A DNA stretch of 12,260 nucleotides from Segatella salivae DSM 15606 (GTDB lineage Bacteria; Bacteroidota; Bacteroidia; Bacteroidales; Bacteroidaceae), in assembly GCF_000185845.1 (NCBI RefSeq), contig NZ_GL629647.1:619887-632146 (forward strand). The letters are read 5' to 3'. The position numbers and the translations under genes were made by a program. Positions 1 through 6,344 of this stretch are shown here, in pieces; the first letter of the stretch is position 1; every line of letters starts with the position of its first letter. The notes beneath the pieces are model-generated. The model ran no database searches. It saw only the letters and a program-made list of their open reading frames with translations, and had not been told where the DNA came from.

Positions 1-218
1 ACAGCACTAAGCGTATAGAAAGGTGTCTCCAACTTATGTGCAATAATCTGAGCTAAAGTGGTTTTTCCAACTCCTGGCGGTCCCCATAATATAAAAGAAG
101 AAATGCGTCCTGCATCAATCATTTGGCGCAAAACGGCACCTCGTCCAACTAAATGCTGCTGACCAACATATTCATCGAGCGAATGTGGGCGCATTCTTTC
201 TGCTAAAGGTTCACTCAT
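1..218 (-). CDS. rarA: RarA (MgsA) replication-associated recombination AAA+ ATPase, N-terminal part
   Basis: This is the first 72 codons of a gene that runs out of the window on the minus strand. The protein begins MSEPLAERMRP, followed by LDEYVGQ at residues 14-20 and a Walker A motif GPPGVGKTT at residues 46-54, within FILWGPPGVGKTTLAQIIA. This is the typical opening of RarA/MgsA, a AAA+ ATPase related to clamp loaders and RuvB that acts at stalled or damaged replication forks. The sensor, arginine-finger and tetramerisation regions lie outside the window. The start at 218 keeps the family's usual 'M(S/T)EPLAERMRP' beginning and sits just below an exact Bacteroidota promoter at 227-257. 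RuvB shares the Walker A but does not start this way, so RarA is the better call. The gene is housekeeping and unrelated in function to the glycan operon. Confidence 0.93.
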   Translation of the reverse strand, partial: MSEPLAERMRPHSLDEYVGQQHLVGRGAVLRQMIDAGRISSFILWGPPGVGKTTLAQIIAHKLETPFYTLSA

Positions 219-226
219 AGTTGTTG

Positions 227-257
227 CAAAAATAATTATTTCACATGATATGGCAAA
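227..257 (-). promoter_or_regulatory. Bacteroidota-type promoter for rarA
   Basis: Read on the minus strand, TTTG (254-257) is followed after 19 nt by TATTTTTG (227-234), an exact fit to the Bacteroides -33/-7 consensus TTTG-N19-TAnnTTTG. The -7 box ends 9 nt before the rarA ATG at 216-218. Transcription starting a few bases after the box would leave only a few bases of leader. The match is visible in the sequence; the start site is inferred. Confidence 0.7.
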
Positions 258-274
258 AAAATATACGCTAAAAG

Positions 275-306
275 TTTGTGAATATGATGCAAAGTATATA
301 CTTTTG
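275..306 (+). promoter_or_regulatory. Bacteroidota-type promoter for the acidic-tail protein gene
   Basis: TTTG (275-278) is followed after 20 nt by TACTTTTG (299-306), matching the Bacteroidota -33/-7 consensus in full. It lies inside the reading frame that opens at ATG 250, so that ATG would not be on the transcript. The next in-frame ATG at 328 lies about 20 nt below the -7 box. This promoter therefore decides the start chosen for the gene. It is back to back with the rarA promoter; the two -33 elements are 17 nt apart. Confidence 0.7.
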
Positions 307-327
307 CAACAAAGAAACAAGGTATAT

Positions 328-1137
328 ATGAGACAACAAAAAGTTCTAACACTAAAGACCCTAAACAAAAGTAATGTTTGGGATATTCAGGAGAATGACG
401 TTTTTAGAATGTGGGAAGCTGCTGAAAAAGAAGCAGACCTCAAAGACAATGCACGTCATTATGTTGATATCATCCGCAGTGCTTTTGAAATCGAAGAAGT
501 AAAAGTTGATAGACCGGAAGTCATCGCTAAATATGAGGAACGCGGCTTCAAGGTCGGCTTTGTTAAGATTGACGACAACACGAAAGTGAAATGGGCTATC
601 AAGAAGCGCCCTATCCTACGTGTCACTGACCTCACTTATGAAAACATTCACCACATTTCAGCATCAAAGCTGCTCGAAGTTATAGAACGTAACTTCGGAG
701 GAGGTTGGGATAGCCTTTCTCAAAGTATTCAAGATATCATCGAACGTGGCTTTGACATCAGCACAACGACCCTCCCTAAAGATCGTCTTCACAAGCCAGG
801 TGGCATGTATGAAAAGAAAATTAACGATGGATATGAGGTTCTCGAAATTGAGAAAGGAACATGGGTTGAGGCTATCTTTGCTAAGGAAAGACCAGAATTA
901 TATCATGCAAAGATGAAATATGAATCTACAGAACAATTGCCCGAAGAATCTCCCGTGTCACGAGAAGATGAGGAAGAGGATGTAGTTGTTGACGACCATT
1001 ATAATGATCCAGAAGATGAAGATGATGCTTTCGACGAAGATAAACTGACGGAAGAAAGCTATCGCACAACATACGATGAAGATCCAGAATCACTTGATTT
1101 AGAAGCATCTGAAATGAGTGATGACGAAGAATACTAA
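328..1137 (+). CDS. Conserved-looking hypothetical protein with acidic C-terminal tail
   Basis: I do not recognise this family. With the start at 328 the protein has 269 residues. An upstream in-frame ATG at 250 would add 26 residues, but a full promoter lies within that extension and the added residues look unlike folded protein. Residues 1-195 look soluble and mixed alpha/beta, with RMWEAAEKEADLKDNARHY around 27-45, VDIIRSAFEIEEV around 46-58, a basic stretch KVKWAIKKRP (86-95), and LLEVIERNFGGGWDSLSQSI around 115-134. From about residue 196 the chain becomes a low-complexity tail rich in Asp and Glu, ending SDDEEY. No signal peptide, membrane segment or catalytic motif is visible. An acidic disordered tail next to a folded, locally basic part is seen in proteins that bind nucleic acid or basic partners, but that is speculation here. 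It is divergent from rarA and convergent with the glycan operon. Confidence 0.75.
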   Translation: MRQQKVLTLKTLNKSNVWDIQENDVFRMWEAAEKEADLKDNARHYVDIIRSAFEIEEVKVDRPEVIAKYEERGFKVGFVKIDDNTKVKWAIKKRPILRVTDLTYENIHHISASKLLEVIERNFGGGWDSLSQSIQDIIERGFDISTTTLPKDRLHKPGGMYEKKINDGYEVLEIEKGTWVEAIFAKERPELYHAKMKYESTEQLPEESPVSREDEEEDVVVDDHYNDPEDEDDAFDEDKLTEESYRTTYDEDPESLDLEASEMSDDEEY

Positions 1138-1169
1138 TTCTCTGCATTGATTTCAGACTTATACAATAT

Positions 1170-1213
1170 AGGCGTATAACTCATTTTTTAAAAAGCCTTT
1201 GAGTTATACGCCT
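1170..1213. terminator. Strong hairpin, probable terminator between convergent genes
   Basis: AGGCGTATAACTCA (1170-1183) is perfectly complementary to TGAGTTATACGCCT (1200-1213), giving a 14-bp stem with a 16-nt loop. It starts 32 nt after the stop of the acidic-tail gene, where a terminator is expected. Neither side has a long run of T directly after the stem, so it is not a textbook intrinsic terminator. The perfect stem could work from both directions. Confidence 0.65.
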
Positions 1214-1226
1214 CACTTTATATATA

Positions 1227-1263
1227 ATTTTGCATCACCCATGAATGAGTGGTGACGCAAAAT
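1227..1263. repeat. Second hairpin-forming inverted repeat
   Basis: ATTTTGC (1227-1233) pairs with GCAAAAT (1257-1263). After one A-C mismatch, TCACC (1235-1239) pairs with GGTGA (1251-1255), giving a 12-pair stem around an 11-nt loop. It begins 13 nt after the first hairpin. It may be a second, oppositely facing terminator: on the plus strand the downstream arm carries A's, so on the minus strand the stem ends in T's. Confidence 0.5.
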
Positions 1264-1369
1264 AATAGTAACTAAAATACCAATAACCTAAAGTCTACAT
1301 GATATTACTCAACCTCGACAATATTCTCTGCAAAACTCAACTATAGACTAATAAAGAAATTAGCATTAA

Positions 1370-1447
1370 CTAATTGCGCCAAATAGCCGAACCCACAAGC
1401 CCTTTGTGCCCCGAAATGTATATTTTACTGTCTTTGTTGAGTATCAT
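1370..1447 (-). pseudogene. fcl: Remnant of fcl (GDP-L-fucose synthase), N-terminal 25 codons
   Basis: The frame reads MILNKDSKIYISGHKGLVGS and then AIWRN before a TAG stop. This matches the opening of GDP-4-keto-6-deoxymannose epimerase/reductase (Fcl, also WcaG), whose Rossmann motif is GHxGLVGSAI. Intact Fcl is roughly 300-360 residues, so over 90% is missing and no other part was found in the following 100 bases. Its ATG overlaps the stop of the gmd remnant as ATGA, the coupling expected of a former gmd-fcl operon. The product would lack both the substrate-binding domain and the catalytic Tyr-Lys, so it cannot be functional. The assignment is from remembered family sequence, but the motif and the gmd neighbour support each other. 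Confidence 0.75.
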
Positions 1448-1560
1448 TTTACAATTCCTTTCTCTAAATATTCAACCAAATTTAAACGAACATGCTCTGC
1501 TAAGTTGGAGCCATCTTGTCCTGTGATGCCAGTAATTAACGCAACTTTTTTCTTATCCAT
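1444..1560 (-). pseudogene. gmd: Remnant of gmd (GDP-mannose 4,6-dehydratase) with large in-frame deletion
   Basis: This is a 38-codon frame starting MDKKKVALITGITGQDGS, the signature N-terminus of GDP-mannose 4,6-dehydratase with its NADP-binding GxxGxxG. After NLAE the usual sequence is lost and the frame continues HVRLNLVEYLEKGIVK to a TGA. From memory, that ending resembles the C-terminal tail of Bacteroidota Gmd (NLAEYLEKGI-type), so the gene appears to have lost its middle, roughly 300 codons, in frame. The catalytic Thr/Ser-Tyr-Lys set and the substrate site are gone. The ATGA overlap with the fcl remnant is preserved, which argues for deletion within a once intact gmd-fcl pair. The N-terminal identity is strong; the origin of the C-terminal part is less sure. 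Confidence 0.75.
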
Positions 1561-1706
1561 ATGTTTATTATTGTGAGTTTTTTTTTCTAATATTAAGTTC
1601 TGTCTTTTTATAAGCTTACTTCCTATATATGTTTCTCCAATTTGAAGCGCATTTATATGTGAACGTTTTGAATGATTTGTGTGATAGAATCTTTTATCTT
1701 ACACGC

Positions 1707-2450
1707 TTAGTTCTGAAAGGGATTTTTATAAAGTCCTAAGAGGGCTTTAAAGTAGAGAATGAAAAAGGACAAATCGCTGAAATATCGTTTAAACATACGT
1801 TTTGGTTCGCAGTAAATGCGATACAACCATTCTAAAGCTAATTGTTGAAAGATGTGTGGAGCGCGTTTAATTTGTCCTGCTTCGAAATCAATTGTCGCAC
1901 CCAAAGCCATCCAAATTCTAACATTTGGCATGCAATCTTTATAACGGACAATCCATTTTTCTTGTTTTGGTGCACCAACACCAACCAATACAACATTAGC
2001 TTTGCTACGTTGGATGGTATTGCAAATTTGTGCGCATTCTTCTGCATTTTGTTCAAAGCCAAAGGATGGAGAGAGTGCTCCTACAATGATCTCTCTACCG
2101 ACTTTCTCATTGATACGTTGCATAGCCTTCGTGGCAACTCCCTCTTTTGCACCTAACAAGAATATCTTACAATTAAGATTATCTTTATGATATTTATAGA
2201 ATGCCGTAAAGAAGCTGCTCCCAGGGATTGCCTCAGGGATTGCTTTTCCAGCCAGTTTTAATGCTAAATAGAGAACTCTTGAGTCGCAAACCACCCAATC
2301 GGCCTGTTGATAAGCTTCCCAAAAAGCTTTGTCATGCTGCAATTTTACGAGGTGATCAATATTTGGTGTAAAAAGAACGCCTTCTTTCAAATCAGCTAAT
2401 AACTGCTGTTGCGTGATTGCTTTTAAACGAATATTTAGTATAGTCACCAT
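1707..2450 (-). CDS. GT26 glycosyltransferase, WecG/TagA/CpsF family
   Basis: The 247-residue protein carries the hallmarks of GT26: TPNIDH at 28-33, GVGAPKQEKW at 157-166, GATIDFEAG at 184-192, RAP at 196-198, LEWLYR at 206-211 and EPKR at 215-218. It is of normal length. These enzymes add an N-acetylmannosamine-type or uronic acid sugar to a lipid-linked acceptor at the inner membrane; the C-terminal tail (about 205-247, basic then hydrophobic) is the part that docks on the membrane in TagA. The catalytic Asp region reads CDSR (55-58) rather than the ADG seen in TagA, so the donor cannot be read off. Because the operon makes UDP-glucuronate, a uronic acid donor is possible but only inferred. 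It is the last intact gene of the operon, 10 nt after the acyltransferase gene. Confidence 0.9.
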   Translation of the reverse strand: MVTILNIRLKAITQQQLLADLKEGVLFTPNIDHLVKLQHDKAFWEAYQQADWVVCDSRVLYLALKLAGKAIPEAIPGSSFFTAFYKYHKDNLNCKIFLLGAKEGVATKAMQRINEKVGREIIVGALSPSFGFEQNAEECAQICNTIQRSKANVVLVGVGAPKQEKWIVRYKDCMPNVRIWMALGATIDFEAGQIKRAPHIFQQLALEWLYRIYCEPKRMFKRYFSDLSFFILYFKALLGLYKNPFQN

Positions 2451-2460
2451 TAAATTGACT

Positions 2461-3390
2461 TCAAATCTTTAAATATTTATATTTCCCAGATAAATAAGGA
2501 ATATACTTATCTATCATCCATGCAGTAAAAATTGATAAAGCACTCACTGCAACAAAAAGAACAATAGGATGACTAAAAAACATCTTCAAAAGTTCATAAA
2601 AATAAATATGAATAACAAGAATGAGCATTGAGAGCCTGCCGACAACAGCTAAGCTTGTAGGAATAAATTTACTAATACCTATAATCAGCAAGATACCTAC
2701 TAAGCTATTAAATAGGAAAGTAGGATAATTTTGCCTATAATCATTCCAATACATGTCTATAGGAATCATACCAATATTGTATAACGACATCACGAAAAGA
2801 AACAATAGAAGTACAGATAATTTTATTTCTCTTCCTGTTTTCTGTTCTGGTAGTATTCTATCCTTTAACAAATCGCCAAGATAGGCAAAAGGAATTACAG
2901 TTAGAGTTGTATTGATAAAAAGAGGAAGTTTCAAATGATGTCCAAACAATTGATAAGTTCCTAAATAAAAGCCTATGATAGATAGGAGCATTATCAATAA
3001 ACCCCTATACTCCACTTCAATTTTCTTAATACCATAATATATGATATAACATTCGAACATGCACAACAAAAACCAAGATGGACCATTCATAATCTCGTAG
3101 GGATTAAGCCACATTTTAACAAAAGCAAGAAAGGACTTTGTAAACAGGTAATAGATAAAGTATGGGATGCTCCATATTACAAAGGGGATTAGAAGCTGAT
3201 TCGTTTTTTTTCTGATTTGTAATTTCAAGGAGATAGGAGTATGATAAAACACACCCATGATAAAGAAGAATAAAGGCATAACCCACATGGTTACACCAAA
3301 ATTATCAACTCTACAATGCCATGAAACCACGAATAAAATTGCTATTCCGCGTGCAATGTCAATACTATAATTACGTTTTACCTTATTCAT
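2461..3390 (-). CDS. Integral-membrane acyltransferase (acyltransferase family 3, OafA-like)
   Basis: This 309-residue, strongly hydrophobic protein opens with YSIDIARGIAILFVVSWH, the typical first helix of the acyltransferase-3 family, including its early conserved His (residue 25). A conserved-looking GPSWFLLCMFECY segment lies at about 103-115. About nine to ten membrane segments can be counted by eye. Members such as OafA and WecH move acetyl groups across the membrane to O-acylate sugars. The length is that of a bare membrane domain without the extra SGNH domain of some homologues. The first 8 nt overlap the end of the hexapeptide acetyltransferase gene, so the two are probably translationally coupled. 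Substrate and acyl group are unknown; O-acetylation of the repeat unit is the likely role. Confidence 0.85.
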   Translation of the reverse strand: MNKVKRNYSIDIARGIAILFVVSWHCRVDNFGVTMWVMPLFFFIMGVFYHTPISLKLQIRKKTNQLLIPFVIWSIPYFIYYLFTKSFLAFVKMWLNPYEIMNGPSWFLLCMFECYIIYYGIKKIEVEYRGLLIMLLSIIGFYLGTYQLFGHHLKLPLFINTTLTVIPFAYLGDLLKDRILPEQKTGREIKLSVLLLFLFVMSLYNIGMIPIDMYWNDYRQNYPTFLFNSLVGILLIIGISKFIPTSLAVVGRLSMLILVIHIYFYELLKMFFSHPIVLFVAVSALSIFTAWMIDKYIPYLSGKYKYLKI

Positions 3391-4066
3391 CTATAATTTT
3401 TTTAGGAGAGATTCCTATTTCTTGTAATTTAGATTCATATTTTCTTTTATCGACATCTGAAATGGAAGCAGTGCCAAGTACTTTCATTCCATGATAATAT
3501 GTGTTAAATAAATTATCCAAATCTGACATGGACAAACGTTTTGAAGGTGGATAAACTGCTTGCTCATGCGCTAGTATCTGTGCCTTGTCAAACTTCACGC
3601 CTATAATCTTTGCTGGTATTCCTGCTATGACAGCATAAGGTGGAAAAGGTTTGTTTACCAAGGAACATGCACCAATAACAGAGCCTCTTCCTATATTTGA
3701 ACCTGGTAGTAGAGTAACTCTCGTGCCTATCCAACAATCATCAGAAACTTCTATATCTTGACTCTTATCATTGATATGCAGACTTCCCGTGAATGTATAA
3801 GGAATACCAACTGTTGGAGTATGATTGTCAGTAACCACCGTAAAGTCAGTTGATATCTCTGTATAATTACCAATCCTAAGTTTCCCTTTTGTTCCAATAA
3901 AAGTAAAGCCACCCAATATTTTGCTGTAATCGCCTATGGAAATAAGTTCAGGTGCCGACACACTAAAAGGAACTGTAAGATAGATATTCTTACCAGTACT
4001 GTACATTTGGCGACATAGTCTGTTAATTTTCCATTTGTAAAATTGTTCTATTAACCACATAATCAA
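3383..4066 (-). CDS. Left-handed beta-helix (hexapeptide repeat) O-acetyltransferase
   Basis: The 227-residue protein has irregular hexapeptide turns from about residue 41 (ISIGDYSKILGG, LRIGNYTEIS) and a regular block at about 106-155 (IEVSDDCWIGTRVTLLPG, IGRGSVIGACSLV, AVIAGIPAKIIG). That is the signature of NodL/WbbJ/LacA-type acetyltransferases, which use acetyl-CoA as trimers in the cytoplasm. TDNHTP at 79-84 contains the likely catalytic His82. The N-terminus (MWLIEQFYKWKINRLCRQMY) is a basic amphipathic helix, as in WbbJ-like proteins. The C-terminal 60 residues are an extension without an obvious motif. The gene lies 6 nt after the GT4 gene and overlaps the next acyltransferase by 8 nt. 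It probably acetylates a sugar in the repeat unit; the position cannot be told. Confidence 0.88.
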   Translation of the reverse strand: MIMWLIEQFYKWKINRLCRQMYSTGKNIYLTVPFSVSAPELISIGDYSKILGGFTFIGTKGKLRIGNYTEISTDFTVVTDNHTPTVGIPYTFTGSLHINDKSQDIEVSDDCWIGTRVTLLPGSNIGRGSVIGACSLVNKPFPPYAVIAGIPAKIIGVKFDKAQILAHEQAVYPPSKRLSMSDLDNLFNTYYHGMKVLGTASISDVDKRKYESKLQEIGISPKKIIDE

Positions 4067-4072
4067 AAAAAA

Positions 4073-5164
4073 TTACGCCTGATCAATGCATTGTATTAAC
4101 CGTTCTATAAGTTTCTTAATCACAATATTTGACTGATATAGTTGAGCTGTTTTAAAGGCATTTCTATTCATTTCCAACTTCCTCTCATCAGGAAGGTTAA
4201 TGTAATTAACAATACATTCACCCATTCTTCTGCTATTCCCAGGAGGAATAAGGAAACCATTATATCCATCTTTGATATAACTTTTTAAACCACCGATAGC
4301 AGACCCAATAACAGGTTTAGAAGCAGCCATAGCCTCCAAACCGACTAGACCTAAACTTTCTTTTAATGTTGTTGGAAAAACAAAAAGAGTGAGATTAGTA
4401 TAAAATTGAGGTAATTCTGCATGTGAAAGAGCACCATAATAGGTAACTATATGTGATAAGTTTAAAGTTGAAATCAGATGTTTCAATTCTTCAACTTGCC
4501 TACCTGTTCCTGCAATTTTAACTTGAATGGGGTGTTCTTTGTAAATATCTTGAATCGCTCTTAGTAAAATATCCCATCCTTTACCTGTGTCAATACGTGA
4601 AACATAACCGATTGTGAATGGGGATTGTACAGGGGCTATCATTTCATTATAGAAAGACTTTTCTATTCCCCCCGATGGTGAAACAAATATATTTTGAAAC
4701 CTAATATCTTTGAATTTATCTATTAGAATATCTTTGAAGAATTCAGATGGGACGACAACCAACTTGGAATTTATAAGAAGTTTATGTACTGCTTGCAATA
4801 CGTTTTCAGCTACTTTTGATTTCGTTAAGAGGTCATCTCCATGAATATTGAATACGATATTAAGTTTCTTTATTTTCGACAAGAAAAGTAAAGGAATAGA
4901 CGAATAGGTGATGTAGTGTACGTAAATAAGATCATAGTGATGGAATAGTATATGCAAGGTTATGCTGGAATAAAACCAAAAGTATTTCAACAATTTGCAA
5001 ATCTTACTTGTTGTCCGTCCCTTAATGACGCATAAATCTGTCTTATAGTGCATGGAATAGCCTTGTAATTCGTGTGTAAAAAGTGCTACAAAGGTACCAT
5101 ACGATGGATCTTTCTCAGAGGGAAATAAGTTGGAAATGACGAGAATTCTTTTCTTACTTTTCAT
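4073..5164 (-). CDS. GT4 family glycosyltransferase
   Basis: The 363-residue protein has the two-domain GT-B plan of retaining GT4 enzymes. The N-terminal domain opens RILVISNLFPSEKDPSYGTF and contains NIHGDD at 106-111. The C-terminal domain has IGYVSRIDTGKGWDILL (185-201), with the phosphate-binding Arg190 and Lys195, and VKIAGTGRQVEEL (215-227). The EX7E motif spans Glu269 to Glu277 in KESLGLVGLEAM, followed by PVIGSAIGG. All expected donor-binding residues are present. The enzyme transfers a sugar from a nucleotide-sugar donor to the lipid-linked repeat unit in the cytoplasm; the sugar cannot be predicted. Its first 11 nt overlap the end of the polymerase gene. Confidence 0.92.
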   Translation of the reverse strand: MKSKKRILVISNLFPSEKDPSYGTFVALFTHELQGYSMHYKTDLCVIKGRTTSKICKLLKYFWFYSSITLHILFHHYDLIYVHYITYSSIPLLFLSKIKKLNIVFNIHGDDLLTKSKVAENVLQAVHKLLINSKLVVVPSEFFKDILIDKFKDIRFQNIFVSPSGGIEKSFYNEMIAPVQSPFTIGYVSRIDTGKGWDILLRAIQDIYKEHPIQVKIAGTGRQVEELKHLISTLNLSHIVTYYGALSHAELPQFYTNLTLFVFPTTLKESLGLVGLEAMAASKPVIGSAIGGLKSYIKDGYNGFLIPPGNSRRMGECIVNYINLPDERKLEMNRNAFKTAQLYQSNIVIKKLIERLIQCIDQA

Positions 5165-6344
5165 AAGATTGTTTGTAAAACATTAGAGCATTGAGTGTTG
5201 CGATGAATAGTCCAGCTGTACTTGAAAAATAAATATGTCCAGCAAAGGTGCTCATACCCAGTAAGATAATATCACTTGCGAAGATAATTTTAATGAGATT
5301 GTTATTCTTTTTATTCTGTTTTAATTTGAGGAAAAGGTATATCCATGAAGAAAAATAGATGAGAATGCCGGTATAACCCATGTTGAGGAGAACATCAAAA
5401 AAGTCCATTTCTACGGTTCTATTGCCTCCTATACCAAATAATTGGTCGAAGAATGGCGCATTAAAGAAGATGGACGTACGTTGTTCTACAAATGTTTGTC
5501 TGCTAGAAAGTAGTAATTCTATGAGTCCTCCTTTATTATATGCATAAATAGCCTTCTGCAGGTAAGCTGCATCTCCCGATAAGAAGTTGTCTAAGTTGAA
5601 TATAAATATGAGATAAAAGGCTGCAGCTATTGTGAGGCCAATAATAGCTTTCTTGTATTTGGCTTTATAATAGAGAATCAAGATTACAGAAAAAATTGCG
5701 GAAAGAATAGCCGCTTTCGAAATGATTAAGATACCTAAACAAACGATTAAGCAGCATCCTATGAAGAATATTTTTCTCCCTCTCTCGTAAAGATTGTAAA
5801 GTATAAATGGGAATAGCGCCATACAGACTCCTCCTAATTCATTCAATGCATAGAAATAACCGCAGAAACCAAGACTGCCAAAATTCGTTTCGTAGGATCT
5901 AAAACCCAGTCCCAAAAGTCCAGAAAAAATGTTGATAGCAAAAATGATAAAATTATAGTTGAAAATTTTTTTTATCCAAAGTATGGCAGCATTATTATAT
6001 TGTCGGATGAGAATAGATATGTAGACAAATATAAAGATATTGGTTAAAGGCTTCAACAAAAGCTGTAAGGACTCTGTATATTTTTCAGGGCTCACATATA
6101 TGTAATGAAGGCTTTGCCATAGGATATAAATGACAATACAACACAATACACACCTCCCTTGTTTAAATTTTAATAGTCTAAACGATAGTAAAAGGATGAT
6201 GAAAAGTTTATAGATGATAGATATTGGTACACCTTCTCCTAAACGAAGAAAGAAACCATTAATAGAATCTATTAGCAGCCAAAAGCAGAAGAGGTTGAGA
6301 ATAAAGCAATCTCGCTGCTTAATAGTATTGATTTGGCTATTCAT
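5154..6344 (-). CDS. wzy: Wzy-type repeat-unit polymerase (O-antigen polymerase/ligase-like membrane protein)
   Basis: This 396-residue protein is almost entirely hydrophobic, with about eleven or twelve membrane segments by eye. A long hydrophilic loop at about 251-318 contains SSRQTFVEQRTSIFFNAPFF and FGIGGNRTVEMDFFDVLLNMG. That topology and a loop with Arg residues and a GxG...E.D pattern are typical of Wzy polymerases and the related WaaL ligases. Sequence identity within the family is low, so the call rests on topology, the loop, and the position between wzx and a glycosyltransferase gene. The enzyme would join flipped repeat units in the periplasm. A ligase is the main alternative. The gene is very AT-rich: one sampled 60-base line (5281-5340) has only 12 G/C. 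It overlaps wzx by 8 nt and the GT4 gene by 11 nt. Confidence 0.82.
   Translation of the reverse strand: MNSQINTIKQRDCFILNLFCFWLLIDSINGFFLRLGEGVPISIIYKLFIILLLSFRLLKFKQGRCVLCCIVIYILWQSLHYIYVSPEKYTESLQLLLKPLTNIFIFVYISILIRQYNNAAILWIKKIFNYNFIIFAINIFSGLLGLGFRSYETNFGSLGFCGYFYALNELGGVCMALFPFILYNLYERGRKIFFIGCCLIVCLGILIISKAAILSAIFSVILILYYKAKYKKAIIGLTIAAAFYLIFIFNLDNFLSGDAAYLQKAIYAYNKGGLIELLLSSRQTFVEQRTSIFFNAPFFDQLFGIGGNRTVEMDFFDVLLNMGYTGILIYFSSWIYLFLKLKQNKKNNNLIKIIFASDIILLGMSTFAGHIYFSSTAGLFIATLNALMFYKQSYEK

Larger units (their letters stand above)
1138..1706. other. Non-coding stretch with hairpins and gene remnants between convergent genes
   Basis: This 569-base stretch separates the plus-strand acidic-tail gene from the end of the minus-strand glycan operon. 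It holds two hairpins (1170-1213 and 1227-1263) and the decayed gmd and fcl starts (1370-1560). Positions 1264-1369 and 1561-1706 are AT-rich; I see no gene, RNA or clear promoter in them. A small inverted repeat (AATTAG at 1358-1363, CTAATT at 1370-1375) overlaps the point where the fcl remnant stops. Confidence 0.7.

Noticed and set aside
279..288. GGYCLPKD instead of GGxCFPKD in Ugd, considered as an active-site change (numbers are protein residues)
   Set aside because: The same form occurs in Streptococcus pyogenes HasB, a proven UDP-glucose dehydrogenase, and the catalytic Cys, Lys and Asp are all kept.
250..327. N-terminal extension of the acidic-tail protein from the ATG at 250
   Set aside because: A full promoter (275-306) lies inside it and the encoded residues look non-protein-like; the ATG at 328 fits better.
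926..1147. Minus-strand frame of 73 codons opposite the acidic tail
   Set aside because: The repetitive His/Leu/Arg-rich product is the shadow of the GAT/GAA-rich acidic tail on the other strand.
1561..1696. Open frame on the minus strand running in frame into the gmd remnant
   Set aside because: It is open for about 45 codons but has no ATG and resembles nothing I know. It includes a run of nine A on the coding strand. Gmd normally begins at the Met found at 1558-1560.
1842..2156. Plus-strand frame of 104 codons opposite the GT26 gene
   Set aside because: It overlaps a well-supported gene and has no family features; it is a shadow frame.
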